From assembly GCF_963678635.1 (NCBI RefSeq), contig NC_087064.1:4750411-4814410 (forward strand): a stretch of 64,000 nt of DNA, written 5' to 3'. Below the pieces are notes generated by a model. It ran no database searches, had not been told where the DNA came from, and saw only the letters and a program-made list of their open reading frames with translations. Each line of letters opens with the position of its first letter. Positions within the stretch are counted from its first letter, which is position 1. Position numbers and translations under genes: made by a program. Positions 1 through 12,500 of this stretch are shown in pieces. The stretch is from Symsagittifera roscoffensis. Lineage: Eukaryota; Xenacoelomorpha; Acoela; Convolutidae.

Positions 1-779
1 GTTAAAGAATTGACGTTTTTTTTACATTTTGGTTTACGCCACCGTAAGCAAAAATGGGAGGAGTAGTGTAATTGACAAGGCCTCGTAAATTGAAGGACCT
101 TTTTAAAAGAGCGTTTTTAAACAAATATTATGTGCACTTCACTTCAAACTGTTCATGACAATAGATTGTGTATAAATCATGAAAAAAATGTTAGAGTGAG
201 ACAAAATGTTTTTACAAAAGCGAGTTGCAAGAGCAAGTATTTAAACATTCTAGGCACCGCGAAAAAAATAATGAATCGCATGCTTGCAAAGGTCAAACAA
301 ATGTGAATGCAATTCAGTTTTAAAATCTAATTTAATAATCCGGCTTTTTGCGCGCTTGTATTGCATCATGCGTGTTTTCGGGACATCTTTTTATCGAGAT
401 CGAAAATTGATGTTTTTGTCCTTAAACTTTAAGTTAGATTAAGTTAGTGTTGTTTTAACGCTTCAAAATACTCAATGTTCGTTGATATAAAAATGTTGTT
501 GAGCTTTGCCTCGTGTTTGCTTTATAAGTTGTAATCGCTTAGAGTGTCACGGTCATCTAAATTTGGCCAGAAGACGCTGTAGATAAGCTAGTCGCCTTGA
601 ATTCAATTTCTTGTATCATACATTTACCTAATTTTCATTCATTATTGTAAGGTTTGAAGTGTCTTTAAGTTGCTTTGAATACGCCTTGGATAAGAGTGTT
701 GAGTTGGCTTAAATTTATGTTATGTTAATGATGTTTATGTTAATGATGATGATGATAAGTTGACGAGTGATGTTTATAG
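1..779 (+). other. last intron of the LLGL-like gene (partial)
   Basis: No coding potential is seen. The stretch ends in a usable acceptor (AG at 778-779) directly before the conserved LLGL exon. A short TTATGTTAATGATG-type microsatellite lies at about 717-757, just before the acceptor. The branch region is ordinary AT-rich sequence. The upstream exons of the gene lie outside the window. Confidence 0.7.
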
Positions 780-2744
780 GTGTCAGCTGCGGATATGAGT
801 GGCCATCACCACCTGCTTGTTTGCTCAGAGGAACAAATGAAGTTGTTCACTCTGCCGGCTCTAAAGTCCAAATACAAGGAGAAGTTGACAGCTGTACATG
901 GACTCAAAGTACGCAAGGTCGCACCTATTAAGCACAGATCAGAAGGAGCCTCCTCGAACTTTTTGGCTTGCATGCTGAATGATGGAAGCGTGTGTACCTT
1001 CTCGTTGCCAGCTTTGTATCGCCAGTACAATTACAATCTGGTCAATTCTGAGAACAAAATAGCATGCATGTTTACGGAGTTCGACAACGAAGGGTTTGCG
1101 TATGTGCTTCAACAGACCAACTTGGTCAGGCAATATGCCATGTTTAAAGATACAGAAAGTCCGATGGTCGTAACGGTAGCGCTTCCAGAAGGTTGCAGAC
1201 CTCTTCCACCGGTTGAAGTGGAGCCAGAACCGACACCGGCTGCCGAAACTGAAAAGGAAGAGGAAAAGGCTGAAGCAGAAAATGCCGAAAACGTAGAATC
1301 TGCCGCCCCTGGTGGTGAGACTGAGGAAAAGGCCGAAGACGGGGAGCCGAAGGACCTCCCAACAGTCGAGGAGGAGGCGAAGAAAATGATCGATGATGCC
1401 GAAGATCTCAAGGACGCCGAGTTCCAAAAGCGTATCCAAGAAGAACTGACTCCAGACAACCCAGAACTGACTACAACCACTGTGACAACTTACAGAGCGA
1501 TTGAAAGCCGAACGATTATATCTTCGGACGATGGAACTCAGTGTGCAAAGATCATCACCACTACTCGAGACACGACCTTGTCACTCGACGGTGATGTTAT
1601 TACGCAGAAAACTCAGCAGAAGGAAGAGTTTGAAGTCTCGCCATCTGATGAGCAGCCTCCTTCTGAGGGAGCGCCGGTTGCTGATTCCGAAGGCCAGGAC
1701 AAGCAGGCTGAGGAAGTGAACGTGGAGGGAGTCGAGGACGACGATAAAGATCGAGAGGAGGTCACAACAGTTGTTCAAACAGTCACTGTAGTTGGCGCTG
1801 ACGGAGAAGAAAGGGAAATCGAACATCAAACGGTGGTCGAAAAGGATGCGGCAGATGAGCCTAAAGAGGAGGAGCCGCAGCAGAAATCAGGAAGTGCGAC
1901 ATCAGACGAGGAGTTGAACCAGGAATTGCATGCTGAGGTTGAATCACTGCCTGTCAGAACGGCAACTCTTACTGAGAACGAGACGGTCGAGCCTGCGCCT
2001 ACCGAAGAAGAGTCCGCAGCTCCTGAAGACGTAGATCATGTGACTCATCACATTGGAGGTCACGAGGGCGAGGAACAAACTGAAGGCGCAGTAGATCCTA
2101 AAGCTGACGTTGCAGTTGAATCAGCGCCTGCGGAATCGGAGGCTCCAGAGGAGTCAAATGAAGCAGCAGCGGCAGAAGAAGTTAAAGAACCGGAAGCCGG
2201 GAAGGAACCCGAAGAGAAGCCAGCAGAAGAAAAGGAACCAGCTGACGGCGTAGACGGAGAGTGTTACGGCGGGTCACAAGGTCATCTGTACTCGCCGTTG
2301 GCGGCTGAGAACAGCGAGGAGCCTAGTGAATCGCCAGTTGCCGACGACGAGCCAGAAGATGGTGTCACTGGAGCATGTTACGGAGGCTCGAACGGTGCAT
2401 TGTACTCGCCTATGGGCCGAGAGGGAACCGAAAATGAGCAGAATGGAGACATAATTTACAACGGTGAAACTGGAAATGAACAAACCGGAGAAAGCCAAGA
2501 AAATGGAGACATGAATGGCCACGAAGGAATAAACGGACACGAAAATGGTCACGTTGAAAATGGAAACGGAATCGAGGAAGCGCCTGAAAATGTCGCAGAA
2601 ACAGGAGACGTTGCCGAGAATGGAGAGTCTGAAAATGCGGGAGCTGACGGCGAAGTTCTGAAGAAAGCTTCAATTGCTTCAGCTTCAGAACAGAACACTG
2701 CTTCAGAAGAATTGAACGTTGAAGCCGCGGAATCAAATGAGTAA
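780..2744 (+). CDS. lethal(2) giant larvae (LLGL) homologue, C-terminal exon
   Basis: This exon has 654 codons and ends in TAA. It enters at phase 0 after AG at 778-779, so its first codon (GTG) is not a translation start. Residues 10-125 match the end of the LLGL second beta-propeller and the segment after it: a CSEEQMKLFTLPALKSK-type strand, a VRKVAPIKH strand, a DGSVCTFSLPAL strand and a CMFTEFDNEGFAYVL strand. LLGL proteins work in the cortex to set apical-basal polarity, and they bind aPKC-Par6, myosin II and SNAREs. The aPKC phosphorylation loop would lie in an earlier exon. Residues 126-654 form a very acidic Glu/Ala/Pro/Thr tail with low-complexity stretches, Thr/Val-rich strands (about 230-275 and 330-350) and a duplicated DGVxGxCYGGSxGxLYSP motif at residues 489 and 527. 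The tail is far longer than the usual vertebrate LLGL C terminus. The family is assigned with confidence for residues 10-125. Tail function is unknown. Confidence 0.85.
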   Translation: MSAADMSGHHHLLVCSEEQMKLFTLPALKSKYKEKLTAVHGLKVRKVAPIKHRSEGASSNFLACMLNDGSVCTFSLPALYRQYNYNLVNSENKIACMFTEFDNEGFAYVLQQTNLVRQYAMFKDTESPMVVTVALPEGCRPLPPVEVEPEPTPAAETEKEEEKAEAENAENVESAAPGGETEEKAEDGEPKDLPTVEEEAKKMIDDAEDLKDAEFQKRIQEELTPDNPELTTTTVTTYRAIESRTIISSDDGTQCAKIITTTRDTTLSLDGDVITQKTQQKEEFEVSPSDEQPPSEGAPVADSEGQDKQAEEVNVEGVEDDDKDREEVTTVVQTVTVVGADGEEREIEHQTVVEKDAADEPKEEEPQQKSGSATSDEELNQELHAEVESLPVRTATLTENETVEPAPTEEESAAPEDVDHVTHHIGGHEGEEQTEGAVDPKADVAVESAPAESEAPEESNEAAAAEEVKEPEAGKEPEEKPAEEKEPADGVDGECYGGSQGHLYSPLAAENSEEPSESPVADDEPEDGVTGACYGGSNGALYSPMGREGTENEQNGDIIYNGETGNEQTGESQENGDMNGHEGINGHENGHVENGNGIEEAPENVAETGDVAENGESENAGADGEVLKKASIASASEQNTASEELNVEAAESNE

Positions 2745-5540
2745 TGCGAACATTTCGCTGTGATTGGACAATCGAAACAACGATTTAAATTGCTTCATAC
2801 ATCTTGGACGCTCAATTTAATTTGATCTCATTAGTAGAAAAACTATTTATTGCAAGCATTCAGTTTTGAACTAGCCAGCGTGTACCAGAATTATTCAGTT
2901 GCTTAAGCAGAATTGATGCACAATTATTGAGTTTTGAATTAATTTATGTAATGTATGTTCAATGTGGGGATGCAAGTTGCTCTTCTGTTCTTTCTGCAAT
3001 TTTTAAAAGGTACCTAGGCGTATTTAATAATTTATAGATTACCATTTTGCTATGCTGTGTAGTTCATATGTTGCAGTATCAGTTTCACCGGTATGTCCTA
3101 CTGCAGTTATAATTGACACCTACGAAGTCAAATCCATTTTGTACTTCTAAACAATCAATATTTTCAGCCATAATATTTTCAGTCGTAATTTTTGTTTAAA
3201 ATATGTCCCACTGAAATCTCAACTTCGTTTAATTTTCATACCAAATCTTTCGCTACATTTAACAAAAATTGAGATCTTTTCTCGACTTTTTTTCCCGTTT
3301 TTAAGTAATTTCACAAACATGTTTTTATCGTTCTTAATTCAAATGCTGATCGGTTTCCTTGAAAAGATCTCCGACTTCGTTGCTTCCCTGTTGCCTTCAC
3401 AATGTCGCTTTCTTTCGCATTTCGTGCTTTCGTCTAGTTTTACCCACATTGCATTTAAAACACTGCAAATATTGGTCTGTTATGTAACACCACCCTGTAT
3501 TGTGCTGCGCAGTTTGTGAAAGTAGCCTAGAAACAGAATTTAAGGTAGCTCTAATATTGATCGCCTGATAACAACTTGATAATGTGGTTTCACAAGTTAT
3601 ACTAGTTGTAGTACAACCTTGTATCGATTTGCAAAGTCAAGATTCAGCCTAAATTAGAATCGACAAAGCTTACCATTTTAGTTTGATCACATGGGCTGTA
3701 TATTATATTTCACGATTCGAATAGATTGTTCATGCATAGTTTTTCATGTAAAATTCCATCCACCAAACACGTGTTATGTACTGTACAGTAGAGCACTATC
3801 AGATAATAGGCAACCACTTTACCCAATGTTTCGCCGGTAACTTAGATATGCACATTAGCTATTAAAACTGAAGAAATGTTTGGCTCATTCATGGTCTATG
3901 TATGGATAATTTATGTATGGATAATTCATGGTCTATGTATAGACCGAGTTTAAAAATCTTTGAGACGTTATTCAAACTTGGCAATGTTGCGTAACTTAAA
4001 CTGATGTGATTTAAAGGACATCCAAAGTTCAAGGGGTCCAAAAGGCAAGAATGAGTCAAACTTCGGACGTTAAATAGTCGCAAGTAAACAAATTGTTTAC
4101 TTATGATCTAGTCGATCATCTCTTCACGTTAGTTTTGCAAATACTACTTCTATCTACAGGAAAATCAGTTAAAAGTTCTATCTTGGATGAAATTTGAGCT
4201 GACTTGATGAACTTAAAAGATGGAGGAAGTTTTGAAACTGAACATTGAACCCTATTTTAAATGAAAGGAAAAAACGCAGAATGAATTTGACAATAATGGT
4301 GTTTGTTGAATTCTGAGAAGAGATGTTCGGCATGATCAAATTCTGCGTGACGTCATCGTCTCTCGTCTACATAATGCATAAATCATCATTGGTGCCTGGA
4401 TTATCATTGGTGCCGAATCAGTTTCTTTATTTTTCAACGTACAGTTCCTTACTCTTATTTAATGATAAAAACCATCCATTTGAAATGTGAGAAGCACTAT
4501 CGGAAGCAGTTTTGTTCGTGTCCGTACCAGGTGAACATGAACTACTTCTTTGTGTTAAGATTTTATATTGAGGTACCATAAATTGATTGAATTGTCTGCG
4601 AGCCCAAACCGATTGTTTTCAAACCCTAAGCTGTCCTAAAATTTAATTTAGTGCAGTTGACCGTAAACTCACTTTATAAGATTGTATTGAACAAATAAAA
4701 TAAATTTCGATTTGGGGGTAGACATGTATATGTTGTCGTAGTGCAGTAAAGGCGTTCTTTTCATGATCAATTCTTTTATTATATCTCCGAGGCGTAAAAC
4801 AGCAGCTAAATGGTTGTATTCAAATGCCGATTCTACTTGTTGGATAAAAATAACTCTCCATAAACCCAACTTAAGCCCCGAAGTCAGCCCAGTTTAAAGA
4901 TCGTAAATGTGTGTTAGAATTTCCTTCCGCTTCATTAATTGCTGGCATTATAGCGCATAAATTCTATTCTCTGCAGCCAGCATGTTTTCAATACAATTCT
5001 TCATTCTGACAGATTATTCCACCACGTGAAGAACCCTTTTGATTACCTACGTCTAGAGAATTTTCATGACATGCCATAGCTGTAGCGCCGCGCTTGCGTC
5101 ATTTTCATTCATTCTGTCTAGCATAACAAACAGTCTACTTTTGTGAAGGATGTCAGCTCAAAAAAGTTGCAAGACGTGAACTGAAAAATATATCATGCAA
5201 AAATATGGCACCAATTCTTTTTTGTCTTTCAACTATAGTATGCGAATTATTTTCAGACTTATGTAAAATATTTTCTCTATGTAATTTGGATGTGTTGCCT
5301 TTTATATGATTTGATTTGATTTAGTTTGTAATGTGGTAAATATGGAACGAAGTCGTCGCAACATGATATGGGAATATTGTAGTTTTATATATTTTTCCAC
5401 GTCAAATATCAAAAAACGTTTGCAAAATGCTCCAATGTTTTCATGTTGAACGAGTTCACAGGAGCATAATTATTATCAAGTAACATTTAGTTTTCAGGGG
5501 ATAAACACAAAATAAGTTTTATAGGTGCAACGAAGCGTCT
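2745..5540. other. LLGL 3' UTR and intergenic DNA
   Basis: There is no gene here. Short open frames are AT-driven and resemble no known protein. The best poly(A) signal after the LLGL stop is AATAAA in an A-rich run near 4695, followed by a GT-rich stretch at about 4720-4745. If used, it gives a 3' UTR of about 1.95 kb. A small duplication of TATGTATGGATAATT lies at about 3898-3930. Confidence 0.4.
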
Positions 5541-7170
5541 TTTTTACTTGGTGCCAAAAGAACGGTTACGTAGCTTAGTCGCAGTTTTCAATTGCAGTAG
5601 TAGTTTCCAATTCTAGAAGCATTCTAGCAGCGGTAGCTCCGCATCCAAAGCGTATGAGCAAAAGGTTTTTCCTCTGTTTTGAGTAGGTAAATTCAAAGTT
5701 TAACAAGGATAGCCGTTTGCTGTGCAAGTAGCGCAGAAAGTTCCGACCACATTCGTAAAACACTACAAAAAAAACTTTTTTATCTTCAAATTAGCGTTGT
5801 ATCTTCTATAGAACGAAGATAATAGAACTATTCAAAGGCGTAGATGGTTAGTGAATCAAGCTTAAAATTTTAAATTGGTATGAAAATTTTAAAGGGCCAA
5901 GAAAGCGCTGAATGAAGCTTCAAAACTGTTTTTTTTAAGTCTAAAACTCAAAAAATTTTAACCGGTTTTTCTCAACACTTGAATGTTCGTTCGACTCACT
6001 ACTGAAAGGGCTTTTATATGAAATATCACTCGACCCCTTCGGATGATTATTTGTGGTACGTGATTCTGCGTGAAAAACAAAAAAGCACACCCGAATGCGA
6101 AATTCCTCAAATGGTCGGAACAATAAAACTTTATAAGATTTTCAATTGACTAAAGTTGCCTTGGAAAAATAAATAACAAAAATGAGCACAAATGAAGCGG
6201 TAAACTAAGCTTTAAAAACTAGTTTTTTGCAGCTTAAAAGTAAATGTTTTGAAATGTAAAAAACTGAATTGTAGTTTAATAAAGATTTTTTTTTTCATTT
6301 TGTCGCGTTTCTCGCTCGCCTTAATCACTCCAAATTAGACTGAAAACCAAGTTCTAAACCTATTTTTTGGCGCTGAGAAACCTATGTAATGTCAATTGAT
6401 ATAATACTTAAGGGTAGAATTGATATATCACTCGACTTCTTGTGATGATTAATTTTGGTGCCTCATTTTGAGTGGAAAAAGTAAACAGAAAAGAAAAGGA
6501 AGATAGCTAGTTGCTGTGTCACTACCACTGAATGTTCCGACTACATTCGTTAAAAAAATTGTTGAAGTTTTTTTTCTTCAAAATAGTGTCGTTTTTTTTC
6601 TGCGTGATGTAAGAAGAAAACTGCACGAGCGCGTAGAGCTTTAGTGATTTTGGCATGATCGACATCAATTGTCTTGGAAAATCATTGACACACAAAAAAA
6701 AACGAAAAAAAATTATTTACGAAAAAAGTTTCTGACAAATTTGTTTTTTGAAAATTTTATTGCCGAGAAGAAGCTTCCAAATATAAAATGCAGCTTCCAA
6801 AACTAAGTTTCTTGTAAACATCTAAGTATCTCATTAACTGAAAGTTTTTTGTTGTTAAATCATGCTCAAAAATAGACTAAATTTCAGAAAAAGCCATCCG
6901 ATTTTTCTCGATGCTGAAATCTCTACTAAAAGGGTTTTTATGTGGTATATCACTCAACTATTCCAATGGTTTTTCGTGGTGCCTGATTTTGGGTGAAAAA
7001 ATATTAAATCACCACCCGAAGACAAAAAGTGCTTCCCCACTTTCAGTGGTCGGAAGAAAAACTAAAACGCCCAAAGACGAAGGTCTTTTCCACGTTCAGT
7101 CGAAGGGAAAAAACTAAATATACCCAACGACAAAGTTGCTATCCATTTGCAGTGGTCGGAACAATGATAG
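5541..7170 (+). repeat. diverged direct-repeat cluster (family B)
   Basis: At least three diverged copies of one block lie in the same orientation. Shared marks are a 'TATCACTCGAC...GATGATT' block at about 6020, 6428 and 6945 and a 'GTGGTCGGAACAAT'-type block at about 6110, 7045 and 7155. A second block, 'AGGATAGCCGTTTGCTGTG' followed by a 'CCGACCACATTCG'-like stretch, occurs at about 5707 and again at about 8676, with a weaker form near 6505. The array is non-coding. The mobile family, if any, is not recognised. Confidence 0.55.
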
Positions 7171-8012
7171 CAGAAGACTTGCTTAGCCGACTGGAACTAT
7201 TTTAGCTGTAGATTATTAGTATTTCCTTCCATCTAAGCTCGTTTGTTTTAGTCATTTCCTAATCGGACCTGGTTTTGCATAACCAGTCATTTTTTCCACA
7301 ACCAAGCTGACCAAGTCGCACTTGTCGTATTTAAGGAGCATGAGCTGTAGCAATATCCGCTTAATTAAAGCACATTCACTGCTGCCTTACCAGTGAAGCT
7401 TCGTAAATGGAGTAGTGGTCGAATCTGACCAAGATCACTTTTTTCAAACGGTAAATAATCCGGTTCAAAAAAATTCGGCCTATTATTTGTCTGCTTATGA
7501 TTTGTCGGCTTAGTTGCCTTATCTAACAATCGCTTATTTTAGCTGTAAACCATTTTACCTGTAGTTGTTTTATGCATTTTAAAAATCCGGCCGACTCAAA
7601 ATTTGCTTTTCACATTGGTTGTAATTTAACCAGCTCGATTTGTTAAAATTTCATTTCGTCAATTTTATTGGCCTAATAAACGCTGGCCTAATTAAAATCG
7701 ATTTAGTGGCCTCATATTGCGTCGATACGTCTGAACTTTGTTTGTTTTTTTTGTGCGTGTGTGTGTGCTCTGAGGGGAAATTTTTTTTTATTGACATGAA
7801 GGGTTTCTGCTCAGGTTTTTTCGGCTTTGTTACCGCTTGGTAATTTTAAATTGAAATCCAATCAAGCATCCGGTACATCTGTCGTAGAGAATAAACAACT
7901 GCTTGAGACGGCAAAGATGTGCGGTTTGAATCCGGTCGGGCCCTTTTTTGTAAACCAGAGTTTTTGTGCTTTTTCGGACTGTCGTCCGTCTGTTAATATT
8001 TGTCAGCTTAGT

Positions 8013-8110
8013 TTCCGTAGCTCAATGGTCTAGCTTTATTCCAAGTTGCTGTAATCCCCATGCTTGAGACGACAAAGCTCGGGAATTTGATTCCAGTTGA
8101 GACCTGTTTT
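8013..8110 (+). repeat. tRNA-derived SINE-like fragment
   Basis: An A-box-like TAGCTCAATGGTCTAGC is followed about 50 bases later by a B-box-like GGGAATTTGATTCCAG and then a T-rich stretch. A weaker relative with GGTTTGAATCCGG lies at about 7921-7940. No cloverleaf acceptor pairing is seen, so this is a SINE head and not a functional tRNA gene. Confidence 0.5.
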
Positions 8111-8334
8111 TCTTGCAAATAGAGATTTTTGGCTAATTTAGATTGTCTGTCTGCTTAGTTCCGCAAAAAATACTTTTCTTGAAAACTTGGATTCTTTATA
8201 GCATTCCCAAAGCTCTTTGTAGAGTTTCTAATGGTGCAGGCAATTTTTTTCCGGATATTTTGGACTTTTCTTACAGTTTTTATTGACAAAAACGATTTTT
8301 TGAATTTTCTCATTTGATTTTCATAGTCATTCAT

Positions 8335-8380
8335 ATTTGTATCGCAAGTCGCGCGAAGCTCAGTTTCGCCTCTGTATTAG
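8335..8380 (+). repeat. dispersed hairpin repeat, copy 1
   Basis: TATCGCAAGTCGCGCGAAGC is followed by the mirrored arm and CTCTGTATT. The core GCGAAGCT-C-AGTTTCGC (8353-8369) folds as a stem-loop. The same module recurs at least ten more times downstream in this orientation. See the finding on the co-oriented hairpin family. Confidence 0.7.
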
Positions 8381-9395
8381 ATTTTACGATGAAACAAAAA
8401 AGTTGTTTTTGATCCAGTTTTCTCAAACGGAAATGTCAACAATATATGATGATTGAAATTAAAAGAGTTTTTTGAAAAAATTACTCTCAGTTGTCGAATA
8501 ACTCAGTAAGGAGCCAATTAATGTTATTGGTTATGTTGGGCACATTTTAAATAGATGTTTTCTGCAGCTAATTTAGTAATTAATTATGTCATATATACGG
8601 ATAAAACTGCTTTTGTATGGCTTACAAGGTTTAGTTTTTGTACAGTTTCAGAAGTTTGTAAATGTTGCAACAAGGATAGCCGGTTGCTGTGCAAGTAGCA
8701 CAGAATATTCAAACCATATTGGTAAAAAACTACTAACAAAATTTTTTCAAATTGATTCTTTTTTTTTGCGCGATGACAGAATCTAAATGAAAGCCTAGAA
8801 GTTGGATGCTAAAAGTAAATTAGGCAACATTTGTAACAATTTTCCATATTTAATAATTTTAAAATTGGGAAAACTCAAAAGTTTTTTTTCGTTCTTAAAA
8901 TTTTGTAATATTTTTCGATTACTTATTTAAATTGAGTAAAATTAAGTAATATTGATTTGATAAAACGTTGACGAAAAGCTTTTCTTCGCTCGAATTTTGA
9001 CGGAATAATAGTCGGAACAATAATTGAGTTCTCTACAGGTTGATTTTTCAGATTGTACCGATCCTGTGCTTGTTTTGAATTGGGATTCCAAAAAAGCTTA
9101 GAATTTCTCGATTTTGATTCAAACTGGCTCACAATTTAAAAGGTTTACAGTTTACACTATGGCGTTGGTGATATAAATGGATTTAAAGCAATAAATAGCA
9201 TTGTGTTGATATTTCTTCATGTCTAGAATCATCAGAAAGATTTTTGCCAATAGTTTTTTTTGTTTTCAGGTGAGACCATGTTTTTCTTCGGCCATTGACC
9301 TTACTTGTTTAATGTTGACCTTTTCGTTCTCATCATTAGTCGGCTTAGAAATCAATTGATTTGTTCGATCTTGAATAGCTGTTTGGACAGTTGCG

Positions 9396-9581
9396 ATGCC
9401 GATTCTAGAGGAGGAAGAGACAGTCAATGAGACTAGTGGTGTTGTCTTGGCAGCAGGAGGCGCGGAGGGGGTGGCGCTTCAGCAGCAGGGATGGGACTTC
9501 AACATGGGTGCGAATAACCCGTCTGTCCCCAAGAAGAAAAACGGACTAAAACACGATCACAGCACGCTTCCAAGAAATGCG
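9396..9581 (+). CDS. SPTLC2: SPTLC2 exon 1
   Basis: This exon has 62 codons. The start is ATG 9396, the first in-frame ATG after TGA at 9372. The donor is GTAAGC at 9582. It encodes an acidic, then polar, cytosolic N terminus that is poorly conserved in the family. The following intron is phase 0. Confidence 0.85.
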
Positions 9582-12500
9582 GTAAGCGATTTTTTTGCAG
9601 ACTCCCTAAGTACTTATTACGTGATAATCTGAACAACAGATTAGGGCGTAAATCAGTGGCTTGAAAGCAAAATTGTGTGTCTTTACATTCGTTAAACTTG
9701 AAATTTTTTGTTATTTTGGAGAAAAATTAATAAACTCTTCATAGACTGCTCAGAAAACCAATCACGTTTTTGTAGAGCTGATATCATTACATATGCAGAA
9801 ACTGGAATCTACATTTTCATCCAGCTGACAAATTTTACGAATGTGTAAGAACGTATTTTGATGTAAATTGTTGATTCGGCCTTACGATTGAGCGGGAGGT
9901 CGGAGGATCAAATTTGTTTTTTTTTCTGGCAGGTTTTTCATCTATCGGGTTTCCCGTTTGATTTGGAATGATATATGTTGTTGCGTTTTCTCGTCTTTTT
10001 TTCTTCAAAATGATCTATGACGTCAACAGGGTCACCACAAATAAGTTTTATTACTTTTTAATTTTCCGAAGAACGTTTTCGGGCTTGTGATCTTTTTTGC
10101 AGATTTTTGTGGATCCTTCGTCGAAACGGCGTATGTGAGTTGATAAAATTTTCCTTATTTTGTATAGAAAAACTAATTATTTACTGGGTGTAAATAAGCA
10201 AATTATATTTTTTGGTGTTTGATTTTTCAGAGCATTTCCCCGTGGAATCACTATTCTTAGATTGCCTCTTGTAAGTATTTACACTTGCGGTTAGCAAGCG
10301 TTACAAATTGGAACATAGACTTTTCCACATAAATAACTTGTTTAACAGAATCATTGAGTGATTTCGTTGACTGGAAGATCTACAAGAGACTAATCGCAGA
10401 CATATTTTGAGCATGTCTACTTTTTACGCTTGCGATAAGCAAGCGTTATCAAGTCGGAATACAGACTTTCTTCTTGTTAACAACTAGTTTAACGAAATCA
10501 GTTAAATCAATTGTTAAGATGCTCAATTTCATGAAAATTTCAATTTAGTTACCGGGTACCACTTATTTTTTGGTATGTTTTATTAAGTAGTTCTGCTGAT
10601 GATTTTTCGGTTCCATGGTTGTTGACTTAAGCGCTGTCGGTTTAGTTTCCAAATTATCTAGTTCCTATTTGATAAAAACTGGTATTATGAAAATGTATGG
10701 TTCCGTGTTTTTTTTGGAGAGTTCTTCCCTTCCCCAGTATGCCCATATAATCCCCCAGTCTCTTTTTACCTTTACCCCACTGTGCGCGTCACTCTCCACA
10801 CTTCGTAATAAAATCTGTTTTCAAACACTTGAATTAACGAGTATTTTATCGGAAAAATAACTCTGGAAATTTCGTAATATAATGATATTTTTAACAAACT
10901 TTTTTATTGTTAACATCGGTAACATCGGCCACACAAAACTGCATAACTCAAAGCAAGCTGCAAAAATGGCCAGTATTTGTCCTTGAGACAAATTGCTCTT
11001 TTTAAAGGTCAGCCTTAATTAAGGCTGAACCAAATTAGAGCGAAAAGACGGTTAAAATAGGTTTTGGGGGGGATCGAACCTGGTTACGGAGCATCCCATC
11101 AAGTTCGGTGCATATTTGAGTTCTAGAAAGGAAATGACTTAGTCGGGAATCGAACCGGCGCCGAACCCGCCGGGACGCACCATGTATACGCTTGGCTACT
11201 GTCCCTATATGCATTTATATTTTGGTTCAGTTTTATATGCATTTATACTCTTGCTTACATTTACATTTGCGCTGCAACATCCTCCACCCCTAAACAAGGA
11301 AGAACGGGAGCGAGCTTTACGGTCGGGCGGGTCAGTTCGCTCGTAACAGTCTTTATGTCGGCGGATCTCGCGCATCCGTCCTTGCCATAGTGCAATTTTA
11401 GGATACGTGCGAGTGGAAAATGTCCACGCGGAGTGTCAGGCTCTATGACCCAAACCAAGTCGCCGGCTTTCAACTTAACGTCTGACTGGTTGTGCCACTT
11501 TGCCCTCCTATTGAGGGAAGGAACGTGTTCCCGCATCCATCGTGTCCATATTGCGTTAGCGTATGATTGCGCTCTGGCGAACCGCTTCTTATGGTCGAAG
11601 TTTTCTTCGAAACTTAGCGACGGAAAACTCGCTGCGTGTTGACCAAGGATAAAATGATTCGGGGTCAACGCCTCTAGATCTAGCGGATCGAAACTAACGG
11701 CTGTTATCGTTCTAGCGTTAAGTGATTGCTCAACAAGGCACAGCGTGGTTCCTAGAACCTCCTCAGTTACTCTCCTGTTGCCTAGGATATCATACAAGAC
11801 GCGCTTAACACTCCGAACTAATCGCTCCGAGGAGCCACCATGGTGCGGTGCGCTGGGTCGATTGAATTTCCACTTGATCCCTTTCTGAACAAAAACAGCG
11901 GGTGCTAGCTTGTTCCAACTCTCAATGCAAGCTAAGAGCTCTTTCTGAGCGCCAACAAAGTTCGTTCCGTTGTCGGACATGATGGTAGTCGGAGTACCGC
12001 GACGTGCAATAAACCTCTCTACGCCCATCACACAAGAGCTTGTGTCGAGCGAGGGGACCACTTCAATATGCACCGCTCTAGTGGTGAGACAGGTGAACAA
12101 AAAACCCCACCTCTTTTCCGTACTTCTGCGGATTGGAACTAGGAACGGCCCAAAGTAGTCGACACCTGTGTTAGTGAAAGGAGGTTGCTTGTAACCCAGC
12201 CTTTCAATGGGCAGATCAGCCATAATATGAGTTACTGTTTGCGCTTTGCGTTTTCGGCAAGCAACGCAAGTATTTTCAATGTTTCGCAGCAACCATCGCA
12301 AATTTAACACAACGTACTTCAAATTAACCACCGCACGCATGTAATCCAAGCCTTGATGGAAATTCCTAACGTGCAAGTGCTGAACCAATAACCGAACAAC
12401 CGCGTGACGTGCATCAAGTATAATCGTATGCTTGCTATCGAAATCGGAATAAACCAAGCGGCTGATGCGCCCAGTCGAGCGAAGGATGCCAGCTGGTCCA

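Larger units (their letters stand above)
7171..9395. other. region upstream of the SPTLC2-like gene
   Basis: No gene is seen. The stretch holds two tRNA-like repeat fragments (about 7890-7950 and 8013-8110), one copy of the dispersed hairpin (8353-8369) and one late family B fragment (about 8670-8790). The last about 100 bases should contain the promoter and 5' UTR of the SPTLC2-like gene, but I see no TATA box or other element I could defend. An in-frame TGA at 9372-9374 precedes the chosen ATG. Confidence 0.4.

Noticed and set aside
1109-1480. Ser-rich minus-strand protein opposite the LLGL tail
   Set aside because: It is the antisense of GAA/GAG-rich coding sequence, which reads as Ser/Phe in reverse.
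2745-9395. LLGL and SPTLC2 as one operon-like unit
   Set aside because: 6.6 kb of repeat-filled DNA separates them, and I see no trans-splice acceptor or shared signal I could defend.
11141-11210. independent tRNA gene beside the retroelement
   Set aside because: The sequence is inside the LTR and repeated in the other LTR, so it belongs to the element; acceptor-stem pairing is poor.
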